A stretch of DNA of 64,000 nt from Methanomassiliicoccus sp. (GTDB lineage: Archaea; Thermoplasmatota; Thermoplasmata; Methanomassiliicoccales; Methanomassiliicoccaceae). The stretch is from NCBI GenBank assembly GCA_033485155.1, contig JAWQJJ010000001.1, positions 545,448-609,447 of the forward strand, written 5' to 3'. The notes under the pieces are model-generated. The model did no database searches, had not been told where the DNA came from, and was given only the letters and a program-made list of their open reading frames with translations. The translations under genes and the position numbers were made by a program. The first letter of the stretch is position 1. The number at the start of each line of letters is the position of its first letter. Positions 17,362-25,873 of this stretch are shown one piece after another.

Positions 17362-20300
17362 ATGGTCGACCAAGTCGCAGATGAAGCTCTGGTTGCCGCA
17401 GAGCCAGAGAGGAACACCGTAGAGGACCACATAGCCCTCATTTTCCATAAGGATGAGGAGAGGCTCACCACCATAACCCCCCTGATCAAGGTGGGGCTGG
17501 AGAAAGGCGAGCTCTGTCTGTATGTCTCCAACGAGGAGAACGATCAGGCCATCGTGGAGGCGCTGAGAGCCGAGCACATCGACGTCGAAAAGGCGGTCAG
17601 CAACGGCAGCCTGATTCTCACCAACAAGCGGGAGATGTACTTCAAGCTGGGGCGGTTCGATCCGGAGTGGACGATCCGGGTCATCAACAACATCGCCGAT
17701 CTTGCCCGATCCTATGGCTTCACGGCCATGCGGGTCATGTCCGAGATGGCGTGGACCCAGGAGATGGTGGCGGGCATCGAACGATGGCCGGAGTACGAGG
17801 CCAAGCTGAACGCCCTAAATCCCGGCATCTCGCTGCGCATCATATGCCAGTACGACCGGCGGCTATTCTCCCCCGAGGCGCTCATGGCGGCCATCCAGAC
17901 CCATCCACGGATCGTGGCGGACGGGGAGATCAGCAAGAACAGCTTCTTCATCCCCTCCGACCGACTGCTGATGGGCAACTATGCCGAGGCAGAGCTGGAG
18001 ATGGTGATGGCCAGCATCCGGCAGCTGAACAGCTCGGAAGCAGCCCTGCAGGACCGTGACAGCATCATTGAGCGATTGACCCAGCAGGCTGATGCCGATA
18101 ACGCCGCCAGGAAGAGCCTGGAGGCGGCGCTGGACGAATCCCGCCATCGGTTCAAGGAGTTCGCTGAGCGGGCCTCCGACTGGGCCTGGGAGCTGGACGA
18201 GCAGGGAGCGTTCATCTACTCCTCCCCGAGGATCAGGGACATCTTGGGAATGCAACCGGAGGAGATCATCGGCAAGACCCCCATGGACCTGGTGTCCAAG
18301 GAGGCGGCCGACCGGACGGCGAAGTTGCTGACTCCGGCGATGTCCTCCCACGCCCCCATCTCGGCATTGGAGATGGAGGCCAGGCACAAGGACGGCCACG
18401 TCGTGTACCTGGAGATGAACGGGACACCTCGCTTCGACCAGGATGGTAAATTCCAGGGGTATCGTGGCGTGGACCGGGATATCAGCGGGCGCAAGGCCTC
18501 CAAGCAGGCCATCGAGGAGAGCAGGAGGCGGGCAGAGGAGTCCCTGGCCGAGATCAAGGCCCGGGACGAGCGCATCGCCGCCCTGGATCAGGAGATCGTC
18601 CAGCTCAAAGGCTCTCTGGCCGAGTTCGATTCCTCGCTCACCGCCTTGCGCGGCGAGATCGACGGAAAGGAGAACATCCTGAGGGAGGCCAACGAAAACC
18701 TGGCCCGGCTGAACGAGAGCCTCCAGGCCCGTGAGGCGGAGATCTCGACTCTGCGGGCCTCTCATGACGAGAAGCAGTCCACGCTCGAGGCCCAGGCCGA
18801 TGAGATCGCCGACCTCAAGCGGCAGCTGGAGGAGCGGGGCGGAGAGTTGAGCGGTATCCAGGCCGCGCTGGCCGCGGCGCAGCTGGCAGTCCTGGGCAAG
18901 ACCTCCGAGCTTGAGAAGCTGACCTCCGGCTTCAACGCCCAGTCCTTGGAGCTCAAGGGAGCGAGGGATTCCCTATCCGGGGTCGAGGAGACCCTGGCTC
19001 ACAAGGAGCAGGAATCCTTCGCCATGCGGCAGCAGATCGACCGCCTGGAAGCGGACCTCAAGGCCACCAAGGAATCGTTGGCCATGAGGAGCGAGGAGTT
19101 CGGCAGGGCGCAGCAGGAGCTGTCCGAGGCCAAAGTGTCGCTGGAACAGGTTAAGGGTGAACTGGCGGTAGGGAGCGAGGAGCTGGCCCAGAAGGTTAAG
19201 GACCTGGCCGGGGCAGAGGAGCTCGCCGAGCAGAGGGCCCGTGAGCTGGCGGCCGCCAACGAGGCCATCGAGGCCAAGACCGGCGAGCTGGTCACGGTCA
19301 ACGGATCGTTGGAGCAAAAGGTAGCCGAGATCGCCGCCGTCACCGCCCTGGCAGAGGGAAGGGCGACCGAGCTGTCCTCGGTCAAAGAGGACCTGGAGCG
19401 GACGCAGAGCGAACTGTCCTCCACCAAGGTGTGGTTGGAGAGAGCTGCATCGGACCTCGCCGCCGCCAAGCAGCTGATGGAGCAGAGGACCTCCGAACTT
19501 GGTGCCGCCAACGAGGCCATCGAGGCCAAGACCGGCGAGCTAGCAGCGATGAACGCGTCCCTGGAACAGAAGGCCGCCGAGTTGGCTGCCGCCAACGAGC
19601 TCGCGGAGCAGCGGGCCTCGGAGCTGGCAGCGATGAGCGCGTCCCTGGAACAGAAGGCCGCAGAACTGGCGGCGGCCGAGAGCAGGGTCGCGGAGAAGGA
19701 TGGTGCCCTGGTCGGATCACTGGCTGAGGTAGAGGGCCTCAAGGCCATGCTGTCATCCAGGGAGAGCGACCTGGAGGCCCGGACCGCCGAGCGAGACGCC
19801 CGCCTGGAGGAGATCGCTCAAGCCCGGGAAGACATCGATAGGCTGGAGCAGACGCTGGTGACCCGCGGCGGGGAGCTCGCCGGGACCGTCGCCGCCTGTG
19901 AGGGCGTTAAAGCCGACCTCGCCGCCCTCACCGAGGAGCTGCAACTCGCCCGCGAGAGCATCGACCGGGTGGAGGAAGAGAAGGTCGAGCTAAGGAGCAC
20001 GATCGAGGCTCGCGACGTCGCCTTGGCCGATCTCAACGCCGTCCTGGGCCGAACCACCTCGGACCTCGCCGCCCGCGAGGGCGAGCTGGCGACGGTCCGC
20101 GCGGTGCTGTCGGAAAGAGAACGTGAACTGTCCCAAGCCTCATCGCGGGTCGATGTGCTGAGCAAGATCCTCGTACTCAAGGAGGAGGAACTCTCCGCTT
20201 CTCTCAAGATCAGCGAGGCCCGTAGGTGCCAGGCCGACCAATTGGACGTTCAGGCCAGGCAGCTCGAGGCTGACCAGAACGTCAGCGTCACGGTCATCAG

Positions 20301-21423
20301 CGGCCTGAGGGAAGCTATGCATCGGGGCGGCAAAGATCTGGCCCAGGCGAAGGCGGAGCACGAGGCCGCGTTGGCCCAAGCCTGTGCCGCAGCAGCCCGG
20401 GAGCGGGAGCTCGCCGGGGCCCGGTGGGTGGAGAACGTTCTACTCCGGACCAGGGTGCAGGAACTCGAGGCGTCCAGGAACGCAGCGACCGGAGAGGCAA
20501 TGGGGCTGCGCAAAGCCTTCATGGGCCTGGCGTCCCCCGCAGCCATGGTATCTCCGGAGGGCAAGATCATACTTGCCAATCCGGCCATGGAGCAGATAAT
20601 GTCCATGGATCTGGCCGGCAGGGCTACCGCCGACCTGTGGCCCGGGCTGGACATCAGCGAGCCGGGCTCGATCCGGATCGAACAGAACGGCCAGCTGATG
20701 GAGATGAAGGTGCTCCCCTCCGCCCTGCGGGACGGGATGCAAGACATCGGCACGGTGCTCACCTTCGGCGAGCCGGTGCCGATCAGGGCCGCCGAAAGCA
20801 AGGGACCCAACCCTGCGGCCTTGGCTCACGATCTCAACGATTCGCTCCAGGTCATTATGGGCAGCGTGTCCCTGGCTAAGGAGTACGTGATCCCCGAGGG
20901 CCGCATGTACAGCAAGCTCAGGCGGATCGAGAGCGCCTCGGTGACCGCCCGCGATCTCGCCAGCCAGCTGATGTCCCCGGCCCGTGAGGTGCACCTAGAT
21001 GCGTCCTCGGTACCCACCAACCTCACCCGGGGCAAGGGCAGACTGCTGCTGATGGATGACGACGAGAACGTGCTTGAGGCGACTGGAGACCTGCTGCGAT
21101 ACCTTGGCTACAACGTCGAGGTGGCCCGAGACGGAGAGGAGGCGGTGGCCATGTGCAAGGAGGCCGAGGAAATATGGCAGTCCTACGACCTGGCGATGGT
21201 GGATTTATCCATCTCCTCAGGGATGGGAGGCTTGGAGGCGAGCAAGAGCCTGGTGGCGATGAACCCCCGGATCGCACTGATCGTCACCAGCGGCTACATT
21301 TCCGACCCAGTGATCGCCGATCCGAAGGCCCACGGGTTCGCCGCCGCCCTATCCAAACCCTACTCCGCGGAACTGCTGTCCAAGACCATCGCCGAGGTCC
21401 TGGCTAGCCAGCCTTCCGCTTAA
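17362..21423 (+). CDS. MEDS-PAS-coiled-coil-PAS-HisKA-receiver signalling protein lacking an ATPase domain
   Basis: A 1353-residue soluble sensor. In order it has a MEDS (DcmR-type) domain at about 8-225, PAS1 at about 263-376 ending in RGVDRDISGRK, a coiled coil of about 660 residues with Glu/Ala/Leu heptads, PAS2 at about 1050-1135, a HisKA-like helical pair with His1156 in ALAHDLNDSLQ, and a receiver domain at about 1226-1350 with phosphoacceptor Asp1281 in MVDLS, acid pocket MDDDE and KPY lysine. No HATPase motifs (N, G1, G2) are present, so it cannot phosphorylate itself. It may take phosphate from another kinase. ATG 17362 is 9 nt after AAGGAGG; ATG 17353 is too close. Confidence 0.85.
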   Translation: MVDQVADEALVAAEPERNTVEDHIALIFHKDEERLTTITPLIKVGLEKGELCLYVSNEENDQAIVEALRAEHIDVEKAVSNGSLILTNKREMYFKLGRFDPEWTIRVINNIADLARSYGFTAMRVMSEMAWTQEMVAGIERWPEYEAKLNALNPGISLRIICQYDRRLFSPEALMAAIQTHPRIVADGEISKNSFFIPSDRLLMGNYAEAELEMVMASIRQLNSSEAALQDRDSIIERLTQQADADNAARKSLEAALDESRHRFKEFAERASDWAWELDEQGAFIYSSPRIRDILGMQPEEIIGKTPMDLVSKEAADRTAKLLTPAMSSHAPISALEMEARHKDGHVVYLEMNGTPRFDQDGKFQGYRGVDRDISGRKASKQAIEESRRRAEESLAEIKARDERIAALDQEIVQLKGSLAEFDSSLTALRGEIDGKENILREANENLARLNESLQAREAEISTLRASHDEKQSTLEAQADEIADLKRQLEERGGELSGIQAALAAAQLAVLGKTSELEKLTSGFNAQSLELKGARDSLSGVEETLAHKEQESFAMRQQIDRLEADLKATKESLAMRSEEFGRAQQELSEAKVSLEQVKGELAVGSEELAQKVKDLAGAEELAEQRARELAAANEAIEAKTGELVTVNGSLEQKVAEIAAVTALAEGRATELSSVKEDLERTQSELSSTKVWLERAASDLAAAKQLMEQRTSELGAANEAIEAKTGELAAMNASLEQKAAELAAANELAEQRASELAAMSASLEQKAAELAAAESRVAEKDGALVGSLAEVEGLKAMLSSRESDLEARTAERDARLEEIAQAREDIDRLEQTLVTRGGELAGTVAACEGVKADLAALTEELQLARESIDRVEEEKVELRSTIEARDVALADLNAVLGRTTSDLAAREGELATVRAVLSERERELSQASSRVDVLSKILVLKEEELSASLKISEARRCQADQLDVQARQLEADQNVSVTVISGLREAMHRGGKDLAQAKAEHEAALAQACAAAARERELAGARWVENVLLRTRVQELEASRNAATGEAMGLRKAFMGLASPAAMVSPEGKIILANPAMEQIMSMDLAGRATADLWPGLDISEPGSIRIEQNGQLMEMKVLPSALRDGMQDIGTVLTFGEPVPIRAAESKGPNPAALAHDLNDSLQVIMGSVSLAKEYVIPEGRMYSKLRRIESASVTARDLASQLMSPAREVHLDASSVPTNLTRGKGRLLLMDDDENVLEATGDLLRYLGYNVEVARDGEEAVAMCKEAEEIWQSYDLAMVDLSISSGMGGLEASKSLVAMNPRIALIVTSGYISDPVIADPKAHGFAAALSKPYSAELLSKTIAEVLASQPSA
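19252..19541 (+). repeat. Direct repeats inside the coiled-coil coding region
   Basis: A 38-bp sequence at 19252-19289 recurs exactly at 19504-19541 (GCCGCCAACGAGGCCATCGA and on). A second pair of near-identical blocks lies at about 19547-19595 and 19631-19680. They encode repeated EAIEAKTGEL and SLEQKAAEL heptad units. The near-perfect DNA identity suggests recent internal duplication of coiled-coil modules, so length may vary between strains. Confidence 0.8.
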
Positions 21424-21461
21424 GCAAACCTATTTCGGACGCCAGGTGATGCACCGACCTG

Positions 21462-22937
21462 ATGGCTCTGCTCGATAAGGTCAAGATCGCGATCGCCAGG
21501 AGGAGATTGACCTCCCTCAAGGTCAAGGGGGACGCCAATCCCCTGGAGGGATGGATCCATGGCAAGGTGAGAAAGGAGTTCGATAGCTCCAGGGAGTTCC
21601 GGCAAGCCATCGGTCGTGACCAGCTGGGGGCGGTAACCAGGAGGGACCTCCGGGAGTACCAGCTCCACCGGTTCCGCCAGCAGATGGCCTACGTCATGGA
21701 GAACTCCTATTACTACAAGAAGAAGTTCGAGGCTGCCGGGGTGAGGCCGGAAGACATCCGGACCTACGATGATCTGGAAAAGGTCCCCTTGACCGACCCC
21801 GCAGACCTGGCGGCCGAACCGCTGACCTTCCTCTGCGTGTCACAGAGCAAGGTGATGCGGGCATTCACCACCTCCGGCACCACGGGCACGAGGAAGCGAC
21901 TGTTCTACACGCAGGATGATGTCCTCAACATCGTCGACGCCATCTCCGCCGCCCTCCGTTCCGTCGGCATGTCTGGGCAGGACAACCTACAGATCATGTT
22001 CCCGGCAGTCTCAGCCTGGGATCCGGGGCTCATGTTGGAGAGCGCCTGCAAGGTCGCCGGACTGCGGGCCAAGGTGTGCAGCTCAGTGGACGTGGATGAG
22101 CAGATTAGGACGATGAAGGAGCAGAACACCAAGGTCATGATCGGCCTGACCTCCTTCTTATACCGGATCACCGTCCTCGCTAGGGACAAGTACGACCTTC
22201 GGTCCTTCGGCATCAAGGCCATCATCTGTTCGGCGGAGCCCTTGCCAGAAGCGATGCGGCGGGAGATGCGTTCGGCGTGGGGGTGTAAGATCCTGAGTCA
22301 GTACGGTATGACCGAGATGGGCCTGGCGACGGCCATCGAGTGCGAGGCCGCCGACGGTCTGCACATGGATGAAGCCGATTACCTGGCCGAGGTCATCGAC
22401 CCGGCGACCGGGAAGCACCTCCCGGAGAGGACCACGGGAGAGCTAATCTTTACCTCGCTGTGGATGCAGGGAACCCCCTTGCTGAGATACCGCACCCGGG
22501 ACCTCACTCACCTGATCGAGCCGCCGTGCACCTGTGATTTCGTCACCATCGGTAAGATGGGCAAGGTTCAGGGACGCATGGATGCCCAAACCAAGATCGG
22601 CTACGGTCAGAAGATCTATCCAGTGCTGTTCGACGAGGTGCTTCTTTCCATCCCCGGAGTACTGGGATATCATCTGGTCCTGGAAAAAGAAGGATATCGC
22701 GATAAACTCACTTTCAGGGTGGAGATGAAGGGCGATACCGGAGGCGCGCAGGACAAGATCCTTGAGGCGCTGATGCAGCTGGACGAGATCAGGGAGCCGC
22801 TGGAGAACGACCTCATAACGAAGCCGATGATCGAGATAGTACAGGCCGGCAGCGTGCCCTTCGCCCCCAAGAGCAAGGTCATCGAGGATCGCCGGCAAAA
22901 TTACGATCAGGCGACTGGCCCGGCGAAAGATTCTTGA
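21462..22937 (+). CDS. Phenylacetate-CoA ligase-like protein (PaaK family)
   Basis: The 491-residue protein has PaaK-family signatures: the N-terminal RFRQQMAYVMENSYYYKKKF, P-loop TTSGTTGTRK, QYGMTEMG, TTGELIFTSL, LLRYRTRDLT and a C-terminal lysine-rich tail. Family members form aryl-CoA thioesters from phenylacetate and similar acids. Methanogens use them in aryl-acid activation linked to indolepyruvate-type oxidoreductases, or in unknown routes. It lies 38 bp after the giant sensor and 24 bp before pdxT, so all three may be co-transcribed. It resembles the truncated ligase at the left edge of the window. Confidence 0.85.
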   Translation: MALLDKVKIAIARRRLTSLKVKGDANPLEGWIHGKVRKEFDSSREFRQAIGRDQLGAVTRRDLREYQLHRFRQQMAYVMENSYYYKKKFEAAGVRPEDIRTYDDLEKVPLTDPADLAAEPLTFLCVSQSKVMRAFTTSGTTGTRKRLFYTQDDVLNIVDAISAALRSVGMSGQDNLQIMFPAVSAWDPGLMLESACKVAGLRAKVCSSVDVDEQIRTMKEQNTKVMIGLTSFLYRITVLARDKYDLRSFGIKAIICSAEPLPEAMRREMRSAWGCKILSQYGMTEMGLATAIECEAADGLHMDEADYLAEVIDPATGKHLPERTTGELIFTSLWMQGTPLLRYRTRDLTHLIEPPCTCDFVTIGKMGKVQGRMDAQTKIGYGQKIYPVLFDEVLLSIPGVLGYHLVLEKEGYRDKLTFRVEMKGDTGGAQDKILEALMQLDEIREPLENDLITKPMIEIVQAGSVPFAPKSKVIEDRRQNYDQATGPAKDS

Positions 22938-22961
22938 CCGGTCAGGGAGTAGCGGGGACCG

Positions 22962-23552
22962 ATGAAGGCCGGAGTGATAGCCGTCCAGGGAGCCGCGCCG
23001 GAGCACGTCCGGGCGCTGGAGTCCGCGTTGGCCGAGCTGGGGAGAAGTGGGAGCGTAATCACCGTGCGCAGGCCCCAGGAGCTGGAACAGGTGTCCTGTG
23101 CAGTCATACCAGGAGGAGAGAGCACCACCATCTCCAAATTGCTGATGCACTCCGGTCTGCACGATCTCATCATCAAGCGGGCCGAGGAGGGCATGCCGGT
23201 GTTGGGCACCTGTGCCGGGTGCGTGCTGCTGGCGAAGGAAGGGGATGGCGAGGTAGAGAGGACTGACACCAGGCTCCTTGGCCTCATGGACATGGCGGTC
23301 GACCGCAATGCCTTCGGTCGGCAGAGGGAGAGCTTCGAAGCTCCTCTGGACATCAAGGGGATGAGCGCACCGTTCCCCGGCGTCTTCATCCGCGGCCCGG
23401 TGATCAGGAAAGTCTGGGGCAACTGTGAGGTCCTGGCCCGCTACGGTGAGCGTATAATAATGGCAAGGCAGGGCAACCTGATGGCTCTGAGCTTCCATCC
23501 CGAGCTGTCGGGCGACAACCGCATCCACAGGGCGTTGCTGGAGATGGTGTGA
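22962..23552 (+). CDS. pdxT: Pyridoxal 5'-phosphate synthase glutaminase subunit PdxT
   Basis: This 196-residue class-I-like glutaminase supplies ammonia to PdxS for pyridoxal phosphate synthesis. It has the IAVQG start, IPGGESTTI, the nucleophile cysteine in GTCAGCVLL, the RNAFGRQ stretch, FIRGPVI, and the catalytic His-Glu pair in SFHPELSGD. Its length is normal. pdxS is not in the window. It follows the PaaK-like gene by 24 bp and converges on the GGGP synthase gene with a 4-bp gap. Confidence 0.95.
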   Translation: MKAGVIAVQGAAPEHVRALESALAELGRSGSVITVRRPQELEQVSCAVIPGGESTTISKLLMHSGLHDLIIKRAEEGMPVLGTCAGCVLLAKEGDGEVERTDTRLLGLMDMAVDRNAFGRQRESFEAPLDIKGMSAPFPGVFIRGPVIRKVWGNCEVLARYGERIIMARQGNLMALSFHPELSGDNRIHRALLEMV

Positions 23553-23556
23553 GGTT

Positions 23557-24291
23557 CTAGGACTTCACCGCCCGGATGATGCCCTCCAGGCGGGCGACGT
23601 ACTCGCCATTCTCTACGACCGTTCCGGTGACTACCACACTGGCGCCAGCGTTCTTGACCCTGGCCGCGGTCTCCGCGTCCCGGATCCCTCCACCTACCAG
23701 CAGCGGGATGTCGATGGCCGACCTCACCGCCGAGATCATGTCCTCGGGCACCGCTTGGGGTGCGCCGCTCCCGGCCTCAAGGTACACGTAATCCATCCCC
23801 AGGTACTGCGCGGCGAGGGCATAGGCCACCGCCCGCTTGGGCTGGTCGCGGGGGATGACGTCGGCCTGGCCGACCTCACCCACTTTCATCCCCGGGGCCA
23901 CGATGATGTACCCCATGGAGATGGTTTCGAGCTTGAGCTTCCTGACGATGGGGGCACCGGCGACCTGTTCTCCCACCACCATTCTGAGGTTGCGGGAGTT
24001 GAGCATGCTCATAAAGTACATGGCGTCGGTGTAGGGAGAGATGGCATTCGCGCCCGACGGAAAGTAGATGACCGGGACGTCAACCTTCGCCTTGATGGCC
24101 TGCACCGTTTGATCCAGATTCTCCTGGGTGACGCCTGTGGAACCGCCGACCATGATGGCATCGGTGCCCAGCTCGCAGGCGGTCCGGGTGATCTCGGCGG
24201 CCACGGCAGGCTCCTGCTTGGCGGGGTCCAGGAGAGTCATATGCAGCGCGCCTTTCTTCATCTTCTCACTAAGGATATCTTTGACGGTCAT
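23557..24291 (-). CDS. (S)-3-O-geranylgeranylglyceryl phosphate synthase
   Basis: A 244-residue TIM-barrel enzyme that joins geranylgeranyl diphosphate to sn-glycerol 1-phosphate, the first committed step of archaeal ether lipids. Family motifs are clear: LLDPAKQ, IMVGGSTGVTQEN, VIYFPSGANAIS, YLEAGSGAP and LLVGGGIRD near the phosphate site. The ATG at 24291 gives the normal N-terminus (MTVKDILSEKM); the frame upstream of it is the end of the UbiA gene. It overlaps that gene by 4 bp (ATGA), so the two lipid steps are translationally coupled. Confidence 0.93.
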   Translation of the reverse strand: MTVKDILSEKMKKGALHMTLLDPAKQEPAVAAEITRTACELGTDAIMVGGSTGVTQENLDQTVQAIKAKVDVPVIYFPSGANAISPYTDAMYFMSMLNSRNLRMVVGEQVAGAPIVRKLKLETISMGYIIVAPGMKVGEVGQADVIPRDQPKRAVAYALAAQYLGMDYVYLEAGSGAPQAVPEDMISAVRSAIDIPLLVGGGIRDAETAARVKNAGASVVVTGTVVENGEYVARLEGIIRAVKS

Positions 24292-25106
24292 AGCAAACCT
24301 CCCAGTAAGAACGAGACCAGCGCGACCAGCATGCCGTACTTGGCCCATTTCTGCCCCTGCCTGGGATTTCGGAAATGAACTATAGAGCAGTATATAAATA
24401 TTGCATCAGCGAACAAAACCGCGGCCAGATAAGCCAGGCCGAACCGGCCGGCGAGGTACGGCTCGAAGGACAGGGCCACTGCCACCAGGAAGGCGACGCT
24501 GGCCACGGCCCCCGCGGCCCCCGCTCCGATCCGCTGGGGCAAGGTGCGCCGATCGAAGTCCGAAGTCATGTCCTGAACGTCCTTGACAATCTCCCGGCCC
24601 AGGGTCGCCAGCATGGCCATGATGGAGATGGCCAGGGTAGCGCGGATGTCCCCGACCACGGCTCCTCCGAGTAGGAAAAGCATGCCGGTGAGCACGGCGA
24701 TGGAAAGATTGCCGGACAGGCCCATCTTCTTGGTCTTCAGCTCATAGGCCAGCATAAGGACGATCGCCACCAGCACGATGATGAAGGACAACACGCCCCA
24801 CAGCAGGACTGCAAAGGCCAGGGAGATCACGAACGCCCCCGCGGATATGTTGCGGGCGGCATCCGGCTTTATCCTGCCGGACGGGATCGGCCGCTCGGGG
24901 TGGGCCAGCTTGTCCACATCGCGATCAAGGTAATCGTTGAGGGTATTGCCCCCGATGATGAAGGTCACCACCACCCCGGAGGCGATGGCGATCTGAGGGA
25001 GGAAGTTGACGATATCGGTGCCCACCGCGATCAGGGCGGCAAGGACGAGGCCGACGACTCCCATCACGCAGTTGCCCACGCGGAACAACTGGACGTACCT
25101 GTTCAC
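24288..25106 (-). CDS. Digeranylgeranylglyceryl phosphate synthase (UbiA family)
   Basis: This 272-residue membrane prenyltransferase adds the second geranylgeranyl chain to GGGP. It has the two Asp-rich UbiA motifs, NDYLDRDVDK near residue 57 and DVQDMTSDFDRRTLP near 177, plus about eight hydrophobic helices. Position directly upstream of GGGP synthase with a 4-bp overlap supports this assignment over menaquinone-type UbiA enzymes. The start at 25106 places the first helix normally. A T/A-rich stretch just upstream (25110-25135) can hold the promoter. Confidence 0.92.
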   Translation of the reverse strand: MNRYVQLFRVGNCVMGVVGLVLAALIAVGTDIVNFLPQIAIASGVVVTFIIGGNTLNDYLDRDVDKLAHPERPIPSGRIKPDAARNISAGAFVISLAFAVLLWGVLSFIIVLVAIVLMLAYELKTKKMGLSGNLSIAVLTGMLFLLGGAVVGDIRATLAISIMAMLATLGREIVKDVQDMTSDFDRRTLPQRIGAGAAGAVASVAFLVAVALSFEPYLAGRFGLAYLAAVLFADAIFIYCSIVHFRNPRQGQKWAKYGMLVALVSFLLGGLL

Positions 25107-25150
25107 GCAGGCCCATTAATGTGCGAATAATAATCCTTTGCCCTCGGACC

Positions 25151-25750
25151 TCAGGGCCCTGGACGCCGGAAGGAGGCCCCGAACTGGCGCTCCTCCAGCT
25201 CGATCATGGCCTTCATGCCGCTGGAGATACGTCTCACCGAGTGGCGGCATTGGGGACCACAAGGGACGGAGAAAGCGCGGTCGTTGGGCTTGGGCCAGTA
25301 CTTAATGCGGTGCCCGTTGTAGAGGTAACCGATTTCCAGCACCATCCCCTGGAACGGCTCACATAGGTCTCCTGGGGCGTCGGCCGGGGCGGCCCGGTAG
25401 ACCTGACAATAGATCTCACCCTCCTCCATCAATCGGCGGCACAGCCCGCGCACGTACCAAGTGTTGAACTCGGTCCGAGCCAGCGTCCTTGCGGCCCGCG
25501 CCGGCTCGGTGCGTCTCACCCCGCCGAAGGGGGAGGGTTCGAACTCGGCCCACAGCTCCTTGGCTATAAGGGCCTCGGCCAGGGAGTCCTCAGTGCCCCT
25601 GATGACCGCTTCCTTCATCAGCGGTCCGAATCGTTCCCTGCCCTCGGCGGAGAGGCTGGGGCTCCGGTAGGGGTGGTCGCCATTCTCCTCGGCCGTCAGC
25701 TCCGCGAGCATCCACCGGCGGGTCTCCCCATCAAGCTCTTCGTACCGCAT
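25151..25750 (-). CDS. Conserved hypothetical protein
   Basis: This 199-residue soluble protein has no family I recognise. The N-terminal two thirds are helical and acidic (EELDGETRRWMLAELTAEE, LMKEAVIRGTEDSLAEALI). The C-terminal third has CGPQCRHSVRRISSGMKAMIELEERQFG, whose CGPQC might bind metal, and a YCQVYRA strand. Codon use matches the neighbours. It lies 44 bp upstream of the lipid operon on the same strand and may be transcribed with it. Confidence 0.65.
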   Translation of the reverse strand: MRYEELDGETRRWMLAELTAEENGDHPYRSPSLSAEGRERFGPLMKEAVIRGTEDSLAEALIAKELWAEFEPSPFGGVRRTEPARAARTLARTEFNTWYVRGLCRRLMEEGEIYCQVYRAAPADAPGDLCEPFQGMVLEIGYLYNGHRIKYWPKPNDRAFSVPCGPQCRHSVRRISSGMKAMIELEERQFGASFRRPGP

Positions 25751-25873
25751 AGCATTTCCAAATCGTCGAGGACGGTATAGAACATTGCTCCCGCTGGTCG
25801 TTTACAGGTCGTTCTTGGTCCTGGACCCTTCGTCCGCATGCTTTAAATGCCCGAGCGCATCTGTGAGAGGCCG

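Noticed and set aside
19252..19680. Direct repeats considered as a CRISPR or minisatellite
   Set aside because: They lie in frame within coiled-coil heptads with no regular spacers; they are coding duplications.
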